Positions 24,990 through 33,471 of a stretch of DNA of 64,000 bases are shown here, in pieces. The DNA is from JACJYE01 sp964432875. GTDB lineage: Bacteria; Bacteroidota; Bacteroidia; Chitinophagales; Saprospiraceae. A program made the position numbers and the translations under genes. The stretch spans positions 1 through 64,000 of the forward strand of contig CAYSPJ010000005.1 in NCBI GenBank assembly GCA_964432875.1, written 5' to 3'. The stretch's first letter is position 1. Every line of letters begins with the position of its first letter. The notes beneath the pieces were generated by a model that worked only from the letters and a program-made list of their open reading frames with translations, made no database searches and had not been told where the DNA came from.

Positions 24990-26213
24990 ATGGATAACAA
25001 AACAAATGGCGCCGCAGGCGTAATCGCAAAGAAAGCTCGGGAAGACCGCTTCCAGGGGCATGATTACTACAATATTGATGCATTGCTAGATGATGGCCAC
25101 CTTTTGGCCCGCGATGCTGTGCGCACTTGGGTGAAGCAGGAAGTGAGCCCCATTATCGAAGAATATGCTGAAAAGGCCCAGTGCCCCACCCACCTGTTTA
25201 AAGGGCTGGCGGAAATCGGAGCTTTTGGCCCCAGCCTGCCGGAAGAATACGGCGGCGGCGGCATGGATGAAATGGCTTATGGCATCATCATGCAGGAGCT
25301 CGAGCGCGGCGATTCCGGCATCCGCTCCATGGCTTCGGTGCAAGGCTCGCTGGTGATGTACCCCATCTACCGGTTTGGCTCGGAGGAGCAAAAGCGGAAG
25401 TACTTGCCCAAGCTAGGGCGGGGAGAACTGATCGGCTGCTTTGGCCTGACGGAGCCAGACCACGGCTCTAACCCCAGCGGCATGATCACCAATATCAAAG
25501 ATGACGGCGACGCCTACATCCTCAATGGCGCCAAGATGTGGATTACCAACTCACCTATCGCCGATCTGGCGGTGGTGTGGGCTAAGGATGAGGAAGGTGT
25601 AGTGCGCGGCATGATTGTCGAAAAAGACATGCCGGGATTCTCTGCACCGGAAATCCACGGCAAGTGGTCGTTGCGGGCTTCTATTACCGGCGAATTGGTC
25701 TTTGAAGACGTGCGTGTGCCCAAGGAAAACGTCTTCCCGGAAATCAGGGGGATGAAGGGGCCCTTGTCCTGTTTATCAAAAGCCCGTTATGGCATCGCCT
25801 GGGGCGTCATCGGTGCAGCAATGGACTGTTATGATTCGGCCCTGCGCTATTCGCTGGAGAGAGAGCAGTTTGGCCGCCCCATCGGAGCTTTCCAGTTGAC
25901 CCAGAAAAAATTGGCGGAGATGATTACCGAAATCACCAAAGCACAGTTGCTGGCCTGGCGGCTCGGCAGCCTGGCCAACGAGGGTAAGGCCACGCCGGCC
26001 CAGATATCCATGGCCAAGCGCAACAACGTACAAATCGCCCTGGAAATCGCTCGCGAAGCCCGGCAAATCCACGGCGGCATGGGCATCACCAACGAATACC
26101 CCGTAATGCGCCACCTGATGAACCTGGAAACGGTACTGACTTACGAAGGCACCCACGATATCCACCTGCTGATTACCGGCATGGACGTCACTGGCTTGAA
26201 TGCCTTTGAATAG
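24990..26213 (+). CDS. gcdH: Glutaryl-CoA dehydrogenase-like acyl-CoA dehydrogenase
   Basis: A 407-residue flavoenzyme expected to oxidise and decarboxylate glutaryl-CoA to crotonyl-CoA in lysine/tryptophan breakdown. It resembles glutaryl-CoA dehydrogenases along its whole length: GIRSMASVQGSLVMYPIYRF (with the substrate-binding Arg), LIGCFGLTEPDHGSNPSGMI, KMWITNSPIADLAVVWAKDE and the catalytic-base region TYEGTHDIHLLITG. Other acyl-CoA dehydrogenases lack this combination. The start at 24990 (MDNKTN) was chosen over 24933. It is a single gene ended by a long hairpin terminator. Confidence 0.9.
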   Translation: MDNKTNGAAGVIAKKAREDRFQGHDYYNIDALLDDGHLLARDAVRTWVKQEVSPIIEEYAEKAQCPTHLFKGLAEIGAFGPSLPEEYGGGGMDEMAYGIIMQELERGDSGIRSMASVQGSLVMYPIYRFGSEEQKRKYLPKLGRGELIGCFGLTEPDHGSNPSGMITNIKDDGDAYILNGAKMWITNSPIADLAVVWAKDEEGVVRGMIVEKDMPGFSAPEIHGKWSLRASITGELVFEDVRVPKENVFPEIRGMKGPLSCLSKARYGIAWGVIGAAMDCYDSALRYSLEREQFGRPIGAFQLTQKKLAEMITEITKAQLLAWRLGSLANEGKATPAQISMAKRNNVQIALEIAREARQIHGGMGITNEYPVMRHLMNLETVLTYEGTHDIHLLITGMDVTGLNAFE

Positions 26214-26228
26214 CAGTTTCCCCCTTTG

Positions 26229-26272
26229 AAAAAGCAACTTTTCAGGCGATAATCGCCAAAAAGTTGCTTTTT
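26229..26272 (+). terminator. Intrinsic terminator after gcdH
   Basis: AAAAAGCAACTTTT (26229-26242) pairs with AAAAGTTGCTTTTT (26259-26272), and the loop itself contains GGCGAT-A-ATCGCC. The long hairpin with A-rich and T-rich flanks lies 15 bases after the stop codon and could act on both strands. Confidence 0.75.
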
Positions 26273-26347
26273 CTGTACAATAGGTGCCGATTTTACAACA
26301 AAATCGCCCCTGCTTGGCGTTGATACAAAAGCAAATAAATTTCAGAA

Positions 26348-27538
26348 ATGAGGAAACGCACTGCTCTTATTCTCCTTTTGGCCATATTCACCTCTTCCTG
26401 GGGGATTAGCCAGGAGGAACCTATTTATCTCACCAATCCTTCTTTTGAGGATATGCCCCGCCATAGTAAAGCCCCAACTGGCTGGGCGGACTGTGGCTTC
26501 CCGGGCGAATCTGAACCTGATGTGCAGCCCAGTGGCGACTTTAGCGTCACCAAGGCTGCTTTCCACGGCAATACTTACCTGGGGTTGGTGGTACGCGACA
26601 ACGATACCTGGGAGGCGGTGGCCCAACGGCTCAGCCGCCCTATGAAAAAAGGGCAATGTTATGAATTTAGCCTGCACCTGGCGCGTTCTGAATTGTATAT
26701 CAGCATGAGCCGCGTCAGTAATGAGACGACCAACTACGCCACGCCGGCCAAGGTGCGTATCTATGGCGGGTTTGGGCCTTGCGACAAGAAGTATCTGCTA
26801 GGAGAGAGCCCGCTGGTAATCAGCCACCGTTGGCTGCAGTACAACTTCAAATTTGAGCCGATAGCAGATTATACCTACATCACGATCCAGGCTTTCTACG
26901 AAACGCCTACCCTATTCCCTTATAATGGAAATGTGCTGGTGGATAATGCTTCGCCCATCAAGCCCATATCTTGTAAGGAGACAGTGCCGGATGAGCCAGT
27001 GGAGTCTCAGCCCGAGATAAGCCAGGTAGAACAGCCCCGCCAGCCAGAGCAGCCTCGCCCGCGGCCTACCCCGCCCAGCCCGGCCAATACCGATACTACG
27101 CCTAAGTCTCCTGCTCCTAAGCCGGAGCCAGAGCCCGAAAAGACTTTGGCAGGCGTAAAACGCGCTGATTTGTCGAAGGGGCAAACCATCCGCCTGGATA
27201 ACCTCTACTTCGAGTCTGACAGTAGCCGCATCCGAAGGGAATCTTATAAACTACTGGATGAGGTCTACGAATTCCTCGCCAAAAATGCCGATGTAGTAGT
27301 CGAAGTCGGGGGCCATACGAATAGCCTCCCCCCGGAGGATTATTGCGACCGCCTCTCTACCGAACGGGCAAAATCCGTGGTGGATTACCTGGCGAGCAAA
27401 GGCATTTCCCGCAAGCGCCTCCAGTACAAAGGATATGGCAAGCGAGACCCTATCGCTTCCAACAAAACGCCATACGGGCGCAGTAAAAACCAGCGGGTTG
27501 AGATTAAAATCCTGGACTTGAAAGATGGTAGTGGTTGA
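26348..27538 (+). CDS. OmpA-family outer-membrane protein with carbohydrate-binding-like N-domain
   Basis: A 396-residue exported protein. After the signal peptide (MRKRTALILLLAIFTSSWG) comes a jelly-roll-like domain (about 22-205; YLTNPSFEDMPRHSKAPTGW and KGQCYEFSLHLARS are typical of carbohydrate-binding-like modules of this type). A Pro-rich linker follows (about 215-265), and an OmpA C-terminal peptidoglycan-binding domain (about 280-392) with VEVGGHTNSLPP, LSTERAKSVVDYL and GYGKRDPIASN; the usual NxRVEI end is KNQRVEIKIL. It probably attaches the outer membrane or a surface layer to peptidoglycan. It stands alone, convergent with aroA. Confidence 0.88.
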   Translation: MRKRTALILLLAIFTSSWGISQEEPIYLTNPSFEDMPRHSKAPTGWADCGFPGESEPDVQPSGDFSVTKAAFHGNTYLGLVVRDNDTWEAVAQRLSRPMKKGQCYEFSLHLARSELYISMSRVSNETTNYATPAKVRIYGGFGPCDKKYLLGESPLVISHRWLQYNFKFEPIADYTYITIQAFYETPTLFPYNGNVLVDNASPIKPISCKETVPDEPVESQPEISQVEQPRQPEQPRPRPTPPSPANTDTTPKSPAPKPEPEPEKTLAGVKRADLSKGQTIRLDNLYFESDSSRIRRESYKLLDEVYEFLAKNADVVVEVGGHTNSLPPEDYCDRLSTERAKSVVDYLASKGISRKRLQYKGYGKRDPIASNKTPYGRSKNQRVEIKILDLKDGSG

Positions 27539-27615
27539 GTGTCCAGCCTCTTTTTAGCCGCTTGCCGTTATCATGATCAGGGCTTGAACATGCTCCTGTA
27601 TAGCAGCAAGCCTGC

Positions 27616-28869
27616 TTAGCGCTCCTCTACTACGAAGCCCAAGCGCTGTAAATCCTCCCAGAAGGCAGGATAAGATTTCACCACGACTTCCGGCTCGGCA
27701 ATGCGGATGGGCCCCAAGATCGCCAGTGGTGCAAAAGCCATCGCCATGCGATGGTCTTCATAGGTGTCAAACACGGGAAGCCCCGCTACTTGAGCTTTAC
27801 CTGATATTTGATAATGCTGAGCGTCCGAGCTATCGCCCTCGAGGCCCGGGCTTGGGGTTAGGCTTGCTCCCACTTTGGCCAGCTCGGCATGCAAAGCGGC
27901 GATGCGGTCGGTCTCCTTGATGCGCAAGGTTTCCAGTCCAGTAAATGCAGCTGGCACGCCCAGGGCAGCACACACCACCGCCAAAGTTTGGGCCAGGTCG
28001 GGGCAGCGCAGGAAATCTTGTTCAAAGGCTATGGGCCGTGCCGGGCCGGTTTTAGACAGGCGGATGCCCCCCTGGTTGAAAGTAGTCTGCACTCCGAAGT
28101 TTTCCATCATCGGCACCAGTACGGCATCGCCTTGGACGCTTAGTTCAAACAAGCCGTTGAGCTGTAAATCTACTTCATCGGCTAGTGCGGCCATCGCGTA
28201 GTAGTAAGAAGCGGCCGACCAGTCGGCTTCTACCGTAAATGAGCGGGCGCGATAGGCCTGAGGCGGCACATCGATGGTATTGCCTTCCCAGCGGCAGTGC
28301 ACGCCAAAATACGCCATGAGATTGAGGGTCATCTCGATGTAGGGGCGCGACACGACCCGCCCTTCCAAGCGCAGCGTACAGCCTGAAGGTAAAACCGGGG
28401 CGATCATCAGCAAGGCTGAAATGTACTGGCTGCTAGTACTGGCGGAAATGGATAGCTCCTGTTTATGCCCCAACCCTTGCGGGCTGCCGATGCGCAAGGG
28501 CGGATAGCCCTCCTTTTCCAGGTAGTCGATATGAGCGCCTAACTGGCGCAGGGCTTCAACCAGCAGGCCGATAGGGCGTTGTTTCATGCGTTCAGTGCCG
28601 GTGAGCACTTGGGTGCCTGGCTGTAAGGCCAGGTATGCAGTCATGAAGCGGAAAGTAGTGCCGGCCGCCCCGGCATCGAACAAGGTGTCGCTGCTCTGCA
28701 GGAGGTTGAGCAGCAGTTCGGTGTCCCGGGCATTAGCCAGGCAATGAATCGGGAAATCTTCGCCGCTCAAAGCGCGGATGAGCAATGCCCGATTGCTGAT
28801 ACTCTTTGAGCCGGCCAGGCTGATTTCTCCTTTCAGTGCCTGTGGCTTGCGGTGCAGGGTATAGATCAT
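27616..28869 (-). CDS. aroA: 3-phosphoshikimate 1-carboxyvinyltransferase (EPSP synthase)
   Basis: Sixth step of the shikimate pathway: shikimate-3-phosphate plus phosphoenolpyruvate gives EPSP. The 417-residue protein has SLAGSKSISNRALLIRALSG, GAAGTTFRFMTAYLALQPG (the GTTxR glyphosate-site segment), LTGTERMKQRPIGLLVEAL, ISASTSSQYISALLMIAP, ETLRIKETDRIAAL and DTYEDHRMAMAFAPLAI. The SK...GT motifs put it among EPSP synthases of Bacteroidota with the slightly shortened N-terminus. It is a single gene on the minus strand; no other aro gene is adjacent. Confidence 0.95.
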   Translation of the reverse strand: MIYTLHRKPQALKGEISLAGSKSISNRALLIRALSGEDFPIHCLANARDTELLLNLLQSSDTLFDAGAAGTTFRFMTAYLALQPGTQVLTGTERMKQRPIGLLVEALRQLGAHIDYLEKEGYPPLRIGSPQGLGHKQELSISASTSSQYISALLMIAPVLPSGCTLRLEGRVVSRPYIEMTLNLMAYFGVHCRWEGNTIDVPPQAYRARSFTVEADWSAASYYYAMAALADEVDLQLNGLFELSVQGDAVLVPMMENFGVQTTFNQGGIRLSKTGPARPIAFEQDFLRCPDLAQTLAVVCAALGVPAAFTGLETLRIKETDRIAALHAELAKVGASLTPSPGLEGDSSDAQHYQISGKAQVAGLPVFDTYEDHRMAMAFAPLAILGPIRIAEPEVVVKSYPAFWEDLQRLGFVVEER

Positions 28870-29008
28870 AGGATAAAACTTTTTTCTTTGGCAAAATTGG
28901 AGTGGGGGGGGCCGCGTGAGACAAGGGCTTTGCCTCTAGCACATTTATTTCACGGGGCTGGCTCCCTACTAGCGATAGCGCACTCCAATGGCCAAAGAAC
29001 TAACTTTT

Positions 29009-30397
29009 TTAGGGTACTGGAGGGATGTTTTGTTGAGTTTTCTCTTCATCATCCAGCTCATCCAGTTTCTGGCGGGTTTCCTGGGCTTTGCTTTCCAGTT
29101 TAGCCGCCTGGAATATTTCGAGGGCCAAATTAAAATAATCCCGGGCAGTATTTTTTTCACCCATCAGCAGATAAACATCGCCGATATTGAAAAGGTCTTC
29201 CCCTTCGCCTTCGGCAAAGCCGATTTGGCGGTCTATTTCAAGGGCTTGTTTGTGGTATTTTAGTGCTTTATCCAATTCGTTTTTTTTCTGATAAATCAGG
29301 CCGATGTTGCCCATTTGTACGGACGCGCCACGTAGGAAGCCCATTTCGGTATGGATTTGCAAGGCTTGTTTGATGTGCTGCAAAGCCTCGTCAAACTCTT
29401 CCCGGTCCATGAGCACCAGGCCGATATGCCCCAGGTGGTTGGCCTGCCCTTCGGGATAGCCCATGGCGCGGTGAACTTCCAGGGCTTGCCGAAAGTATTC
29501 CAGCGCATCTTCCTTCTGCTCCTGATGATAATGTGCCAAGCCGATATAGCCCAGGTCGTCCCCCTCGCCTTTCAGGTCACCAGTGCGGCGGTCCAGCTCC
29601 AGGGCGCGTCGATAGAGGGCCATCGCTTGCTTGTAGTCTTGCTTGCGGTGGCAGATACCCCCCAACCTGCTTAGGGCGTTGGAGAGGGTGCCTTCATCCT
29701 TGAGGCGTTGGGCCAGCCGTTTGGCTTCCTCAAAATAAGCCTGGGCTTTGTCGAGCCGGGAAATTTGGTAGGCGGCCTCGCCAGCTTCGTAGTAGCGGTG
29801 CAGCAGGGCTTGGCGCAAGGGCTTGGGGGCTTTCAGGTATTTCTTTAGCTCGCGCTCAGCTTCTTCAAAAGCTCTTTTGCCAGAAGAGGGCTGCCGCTCC
29901 TGGTCGAGGTTTTCTTGCACCCGGGCAGCCTCATCGGAAAATTGTTCGGCGACGTTGCTATAAGAAATAAAATCATAAGCTTTGGATAACAGCGCCATGT
30001 AGAGCGGCTGGCTAACGAGCACAATCAGGTTGAGGCGTTCACGTGTTACGATATCGCGGTGCCAGAGTAATTGCTCTGCTGCCAGCTGGAGGTCAGCGAT
30101 CGGCTCGTGATAAATCGGCAAGACAATCGGCTGTTGCATGCTGCCATAGCTATGCAATAGTTGGTAGAGATTTTGGCTGATTTCCTGGCTTTGCGGCTCC
30201 AGGTACCAGTCGGGGTGCTGAGCGAGGATATCCTCTACGATGGCATCGCCCAGCCGGGGGGTGTCAACCCCGATCGTAGCCAGAAAAGGCGTACTGGGGC
30301 GCAGGTAGCGCAAGTTGTCCAGAAAATACTGGTAGCGCGGCCACTGCTGCCGGGGCAGCAAGCTTTCAACTATCGGCTTCCTCGTTTTTTCTGGCAT
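29009..30397 (-). CDS. TPR protein paired with AAA/STAND-like ATPase
   Basis: A 462-residue cytosolic protein. Residues 1-175 form a globular domain I do not fully recognise; ERLNLIVLVSQPLYMALLSK resembles the nucleotide-loop-like domains found at the start of NLR-like TPR proteins, although no Walker A is present. Residues 175-215 are charged. About 215-445 hold five to six tetratricopeptide repeats spaced by roughly 40 residues (for example GYIGLAHYHQEQKEDALEYF and GNIGLIYQKKNELDKALKY). The C-terminal tail is Glu/Gln-rich. Its start codon lies inside the end of the upstream ATPase gene (32-bp overlap), so translation is probably coupled and the two proteins are likely partners. A scaffold or target-sensing role is inferred. 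Confidence 0.85.
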   Translation of the reverse strand: MPEKTRKPIVESLLPRQQWPRYQYFLDNLRYLRPSTPFLATIGVDTPRLGDAIVEDILAQHPDWYLEPQSQEISQNLYQLLHSYGSMQQPIVLPIYHEPIADLQLAAEQLLWHRDIVTRERLNLIVLVSQPLYMALLSKAYDFISYSNVAEQFSDEAARVQENLDQERQPSSGKRAFEEAERELKKYLKAPKPLRQALLHRYYEAGEAAYQISRLDKAQAYFEEAKRLAQRLKDEGTLSNALSRLGGICHRKQDYKQAMALYRRALELDRRTGDLKGEGDDLGYIGLAHYHQEQKEDALEYFRQALEVHRAMGYPEGQANHLGHIGLVLMDREEFDEALQHIKQALQIHTEMGFLRGASVQMGNIGLIYQKKNELDKALKYHKQALEIDRQIGFAEGEGEDLFNIGDVYLLMGEKNTARDYFNLALEIFQAAKLESKAQETRQKLDELDDEEKTQQNIPPVP

Positions 30398-31706
30398 AGA
30401 TTTTCACCGTTTCTTCAATCAATGGGTTGAGGCTATACCAAGTCGGCTCATTGCGCACGCCGATAATCTGGTTGGCGAGGAAGGCCTCGATCAGCAGGTC
30501 TTCATTTTTTACCGATGGCGTGTTGTGGATGCGCACGCTCTCCAAGAGCTGGATTTTTTCCATACCGATTAGTGAAGACTCTAACTCCTCCCGCATCCGG
30601 CTGGCACCGTAGTCCACATCTTCCAGGGTGATATGCGGGCGATTCAGCATGCGTACCCGCCGCCCGGCATAAGAGATGATTTTGATGAATTGCCGGATGA
30701 TACCGCCGGATTTGTCGATGGCATAGGCGATGGCCGCTTCGTCAATCAAGTGGCTGCCCGGGGCGATGCGCTTATAGACAATATCGTGGAATAGCTTGCG
30801 GTTTTGAGCGATTTCCTGCTGTGTTTTTGCGGTTGATTGCCGAGTGATGGGGTTGGGGAAGAGCTTTAGCCCCAGGTACTCATTGGTTACCTCGCCGGTT
30901 TCCTGGAATTGGCCATAAGTCATCAGCACGACCGGGACCGAGACGATTTTCTTGCAGTGCAGGCGGTCGATATAGTGCCGGTTATCGATGAATAGTTTGC
31001 GGATTTTATCCGCGTTGCGCACATGATCCAGCTCGTTAAAGACCAGTAGCAGTTGCTTTTTATATTGCAGCACCTCCTCCCGATAAGCCTGGATGATTTT
31101 ATTGGTCGCCTCAAAGACATCGCGCGGGCTAACGTTGAAGACCTCGCGGACGATTTCCCGGGAGTGGCTATCCATGCGGATATTCGCAAAGACGTCGATG
31201 CCTGCTTTGAGCAATCCCAGGAAGCGCCCGATGGGGCTGTTGCCAAGGCCCGCCTGCAAGCCGGCACCACCTTCGCGCTTGACACCGGATTCTTCAATGC
31301 TCTCAAAGCTTACCCCTTCCAGCTTTTTTTTGATTTTTTGGAGCTCGGCTTCAAACTTGCGCTCCAGGTTGCGATGCCCTTTCATCAGCTTGTAAGCTAC
31401 CGTGAGCAGCACGTCGGCGATGTCCACATCGTTCATGTCAAAGAGGTCGGTAGCGAAGAAGGTCACTACCTCGAAGTGCTGACGCACCTCCTTGTCGGGC
31501 AGGAAATTGAGCGCCGTAGTCTTACCCGTGCCGACCTGGCCCATGATGTAAATGGTATGCTGCTCCTGCCGGTCATAAATAATGCGGTCTTTAATCTCCA
31601 GGAGCTTCTGCTCGTAAATGGGCACGTAGAAATCTTCCTGCTCTACGGTCAGGAACCCCAAAAGCAGGTTGTTGACGAAATCGTTGATATTGGCCGCAGC
31701 TTCCAT
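30366..31706 (-). CDS. AAA/STAND-like P-loop ATPase
   Basis: A 446-residue ATPase. Walker A is GQVGTGKT (56-63), Walker B is LLLVFNELD (219-227), and TYGQFQETGEVTNEY may be a sensor-1 region. Residues 110-200 hold an insertion with a charged helical stretch (LERKFEAELQKIKKKLE) and a Gly-rich patch (REGGAGLQAGLGNSPIGR). The last 65 residues (from about 385) look like a winged helix ending in YSLNPLIEETVKIYARK. It resembles AAA_16-type signalling ATPases, not a known named enzyme. I chose the ATG at 31706 rather than 31748, because the promoter at 31756-31785 would place the first codon of the longer form before the start of transcription. Confidence 0.8.
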   Translation of the reverse strand: MEAAANINDFVNNLLLGFLTVEQEDFYVPIYEQKLLEIKDRIIYDRQEQHTIYIMGQVGTGKTTALNFLPDKEVRQHFEVVTFFATDLFDMNDVDIADVLLTVAYKLMKGHRNLERKFEAELQKIKKKLEGVSFESIEESGVKREGGAGLQAGLGNSPIGRFLGLLKAGIDVFANIRMDSHSREIVREVFNVSPRDVFEATNKIIQAYREEVLQYKKQLLLVFNELDHVRNADKIRKLFIDNRHYIDRLHCKKIVSVPVVLMTYGQFQETGEVTNEYLGLKLFPNPITRQSTAKTQQEIAQNRKLFHDIVYKRIAPGSHLIDEAAIAYAIDKSGGIIRQFIKIISYAGRRVRMLNRPHITLEDVDYGASRMREELESSLIGMEKIQLLESVRIHNTPSVKNEDLLIEAFLANQIIGVRNEPTWYSLNPLIEETVKIYARKNEEADS

Positions 31707-31755
31707 ACACAAAGATGAATTAGTGGGATGCACGAGTGCTCGAGGCACCTGGCTT

Positions 31756-31785
31756 CAAAAATAACAAAAAACTTTGGCATGGCAA
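31756..31785 (-). promoter_or_regulatory. Bacteroidota-type promoter for the ATPase/TPR operon
   Basis: On the minus strand TTG (31785-31783), a 19-nt spacer and TATTTTTG (31763-31756) match the Bacteroidota consensus well. It lies at the very end of the 62-aa gene and 50 bases before the ATPase start at 31706. Confidence 0.6.
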
Positions 31786-31974
31786 CTAATCCACGAGGTC
31801 GCGGTACTGGCGGGCGAAGTCATCCACAGTAATGCTATGGAGCGCCTCTAGTTCATATACTTCTTGCGGTGTAGCCAGCTCGAACTGTTCCACTACGCCT
31901 AAGGCTTGCAAGGCGTGGATAATATCCAGGAAAGCGCGCTCTTTTCCTTCTTTGATTCGGATGCAGTAGTCCAT
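31786..31974 (-). CDS. Small hypothetical protein (62 aa) upstream of the ATPase
   Basis: The protein reads MDYCIRIKEGKERAFLDIIH, then ALQALGVVEQFELATPQEV, and ends with ARQYRDLVD. It has the predicted beta-alpha layout of small Bacteroidota proteins that often precede toxin genes or stand alone (a short beta strand with KEGK, a helix containing LxALGVV, an acidic C-terminal helix), but I cannot name the family. It is on the same strand as the ATPase, 79 bases upstream of the chosen ATPase start, with a separate promoter in between. It may be an unrelated neighbour or a third component. Confidence 0.55.
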   Translation of the reverse strand: MDYCIRIKEGKERAFLDIIHALQALGVVEQFELATPQEVYELEALHSITVDDFARQYRDLVD

Positions 31975-32143
31975 TGTGTTGATTTAGTAATGTTATTAGG
32001 AGCGTACTTGGGTTAAAGAGGATCCCTACTTCAAGGTAAAAGCAAATTGGCGGGCAAAGGTTCAAAAAGCCTGGCTTATTCACTCGCTCATAGAGCTGAG
32101 GCAGTGGATAAGCTGGGGCAAAATGCAGCAGCAAACCAGCCGA

Positions 32144-33226
32144 TTACTCCTCTTCTTCCACCAGGGGTGCCCAGGGGAAGACGTCTTTTTCGGTTTGAGG
32201 GGGCGGCGCTGGCGCTGGCGCAGGTTCAATCCTTTTCCCTTTTTTCTCTTCCTTTTCCAAGTGATGCTGGCGCATTTCCTCATCTGCTTTTTCGTAGGCG
32301 CGGATGATTTCCTTTACCAGGCGGTGGCGCACCACGTCTTCGGCATCGAGGTAAATGGTCTGGATGCCCTCCAGGTGTTCGAGGAGGTCAATGGCGCGGC
32401 GGAGGCCAGATTTTTGGTGAAAAGGCAGGTCTATTTGGGAAAGGTCGCCAGTGATGATGCACTGGGCAGAAGGCCCCAGGCGAGTAAGGAACATTTTGAG
32501 CTGCATGGTGGAGCAGTTCTGCGCCTCGTCGAGGATGATGAAGGCGTTATCGAGGGTGCGGCCCCGCATGAATGCCAGGGGAGCGATTTCGATGATGCGG
32601 TTGGTCATAAACTGCTGTAGTTTTTCCACCGGCAGCATATCATCCAGGGCATCATAGAGCGGGCGCAGGTAGGGGTCCACCTTTTCCTTGAGGTCGCCGG
32701 GTAAGAAGCCAAGGCTTTCGCCGGCTTCAACGGCCGGCCGGGTCAGGATGATTTTTTTGACCTGGCGGTTTTTCAGCGCGCGCACGGCAAGCGCGACTGC
32801 GGTATAAGTTTTGCCAGTACCGGCGGGGCCTACGGCAAAGACGATGTCGCTCTGCTCTGAAGCCTCGATGAGCTTTTTCTGGTTGCGCGTCTTAGCTTTA
32901 ATGGGTTTACCTTCCCGGCCATAAAGGATAGTTTTGTTCGAGCTGGTACTGCTCAGGCGGGTCTCAAAGGGATTGGTGCCGCTGAGCAAGTCCTCCACCA
33001 TTTGCATGGGCAACTCCTCGTGCTCCTGGAGCAAGCGCACCATGACCTCGAACTTGTCTTTTGCTTTCTGGGTAAACTTTTTTTCGCCGACGATTTTAAC
33101 GCTATTGCCCCGGGAGGTGATCGCCACCTCGGGGAATGCCTTGCGCAGCAAGTTTAGCTTGGCATTATTTTCGCCGTACAGCTCGACTAAATCTACGCTG
33201 TCAACGGTCAGGATAATTTCGCTCAA
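32144..33226 (-). CDS. PhoH-family ATPase
   Basis: A cytosolic P-loop protein of the PhoH (YbeZ-like) family, linked to RNA processing and ribosome maturation. The 360 residues have Walker A AVGPAGTGKTYTAVALAV, then LTRPAVEAGESLGFLPGDLK and Walker B NAFIILDEAQNCS, with GDLSQIDLP as sensor region. The last 45 residues are charged and Pro-rich. I placed the start at the TTG at 33226 (MLSEIILTVDSVDL), because it gives the usual PhoH N-terminus and is preceded by AAAGG; the frame is open to 33472 without a protein-like sequence. ybeY is not adjacent. It runs divergently from the SAM hydroxide adenosyltransferase gene. Confidence 0.88.
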   Translation of the reverse strand: MSEIILTVDSVDLVELYGENNAKLNLLRKAFPEVAITSRGNSVKIVGEKKFTQKAKDKFEVMVRLLQEHEELPMQMVEDLLSGTNPFETRLSSTSSNKTILYGREGKPIKAKTRNQKKLIEASEQSDIVFAVGPAGTGKTYTAVALAVRALKNRQVKKIILTRPAVEAGESLGFLPGDLKEKVDPYLRPLYDALDDMLPVEKLQQFMTNRIIEIAPLAFMRGRTLDNAFIILDEAQNCSTMQLKMFLTRLGPSAQCIITGDLSQIDLPFHQKSGLRRAIDLLEHLEGIQTIYLDAEDVVRHRLVKEIIRAYEKADEEMRQHHLEKEEKKGKRIEPAPAPAPPPQTEKDVFPWAPLVEEEE

Positions 33227-33471
33227 TACGGAACCTTTGTTTTTGATCAATGAATCTGTTTGCAGCAAGGAAACCCTTTTTGCGCTTGAAAAGTTCAGTA
33301 AAAGCGGTTTCCAGGGCGCGAAAAACCGGGGCTGCTGCCCGGGCACTTGGCGCAAAACAAAAGTACGGCGATTATCTGTACCGTGCCAGAGTTTTGATAC
33401 TCCTTTTCGCAAGTATTTCTCCACAAAGAAATATTCTCCTAAATTTACGCCTGCCAAATAACAAAAAACCA

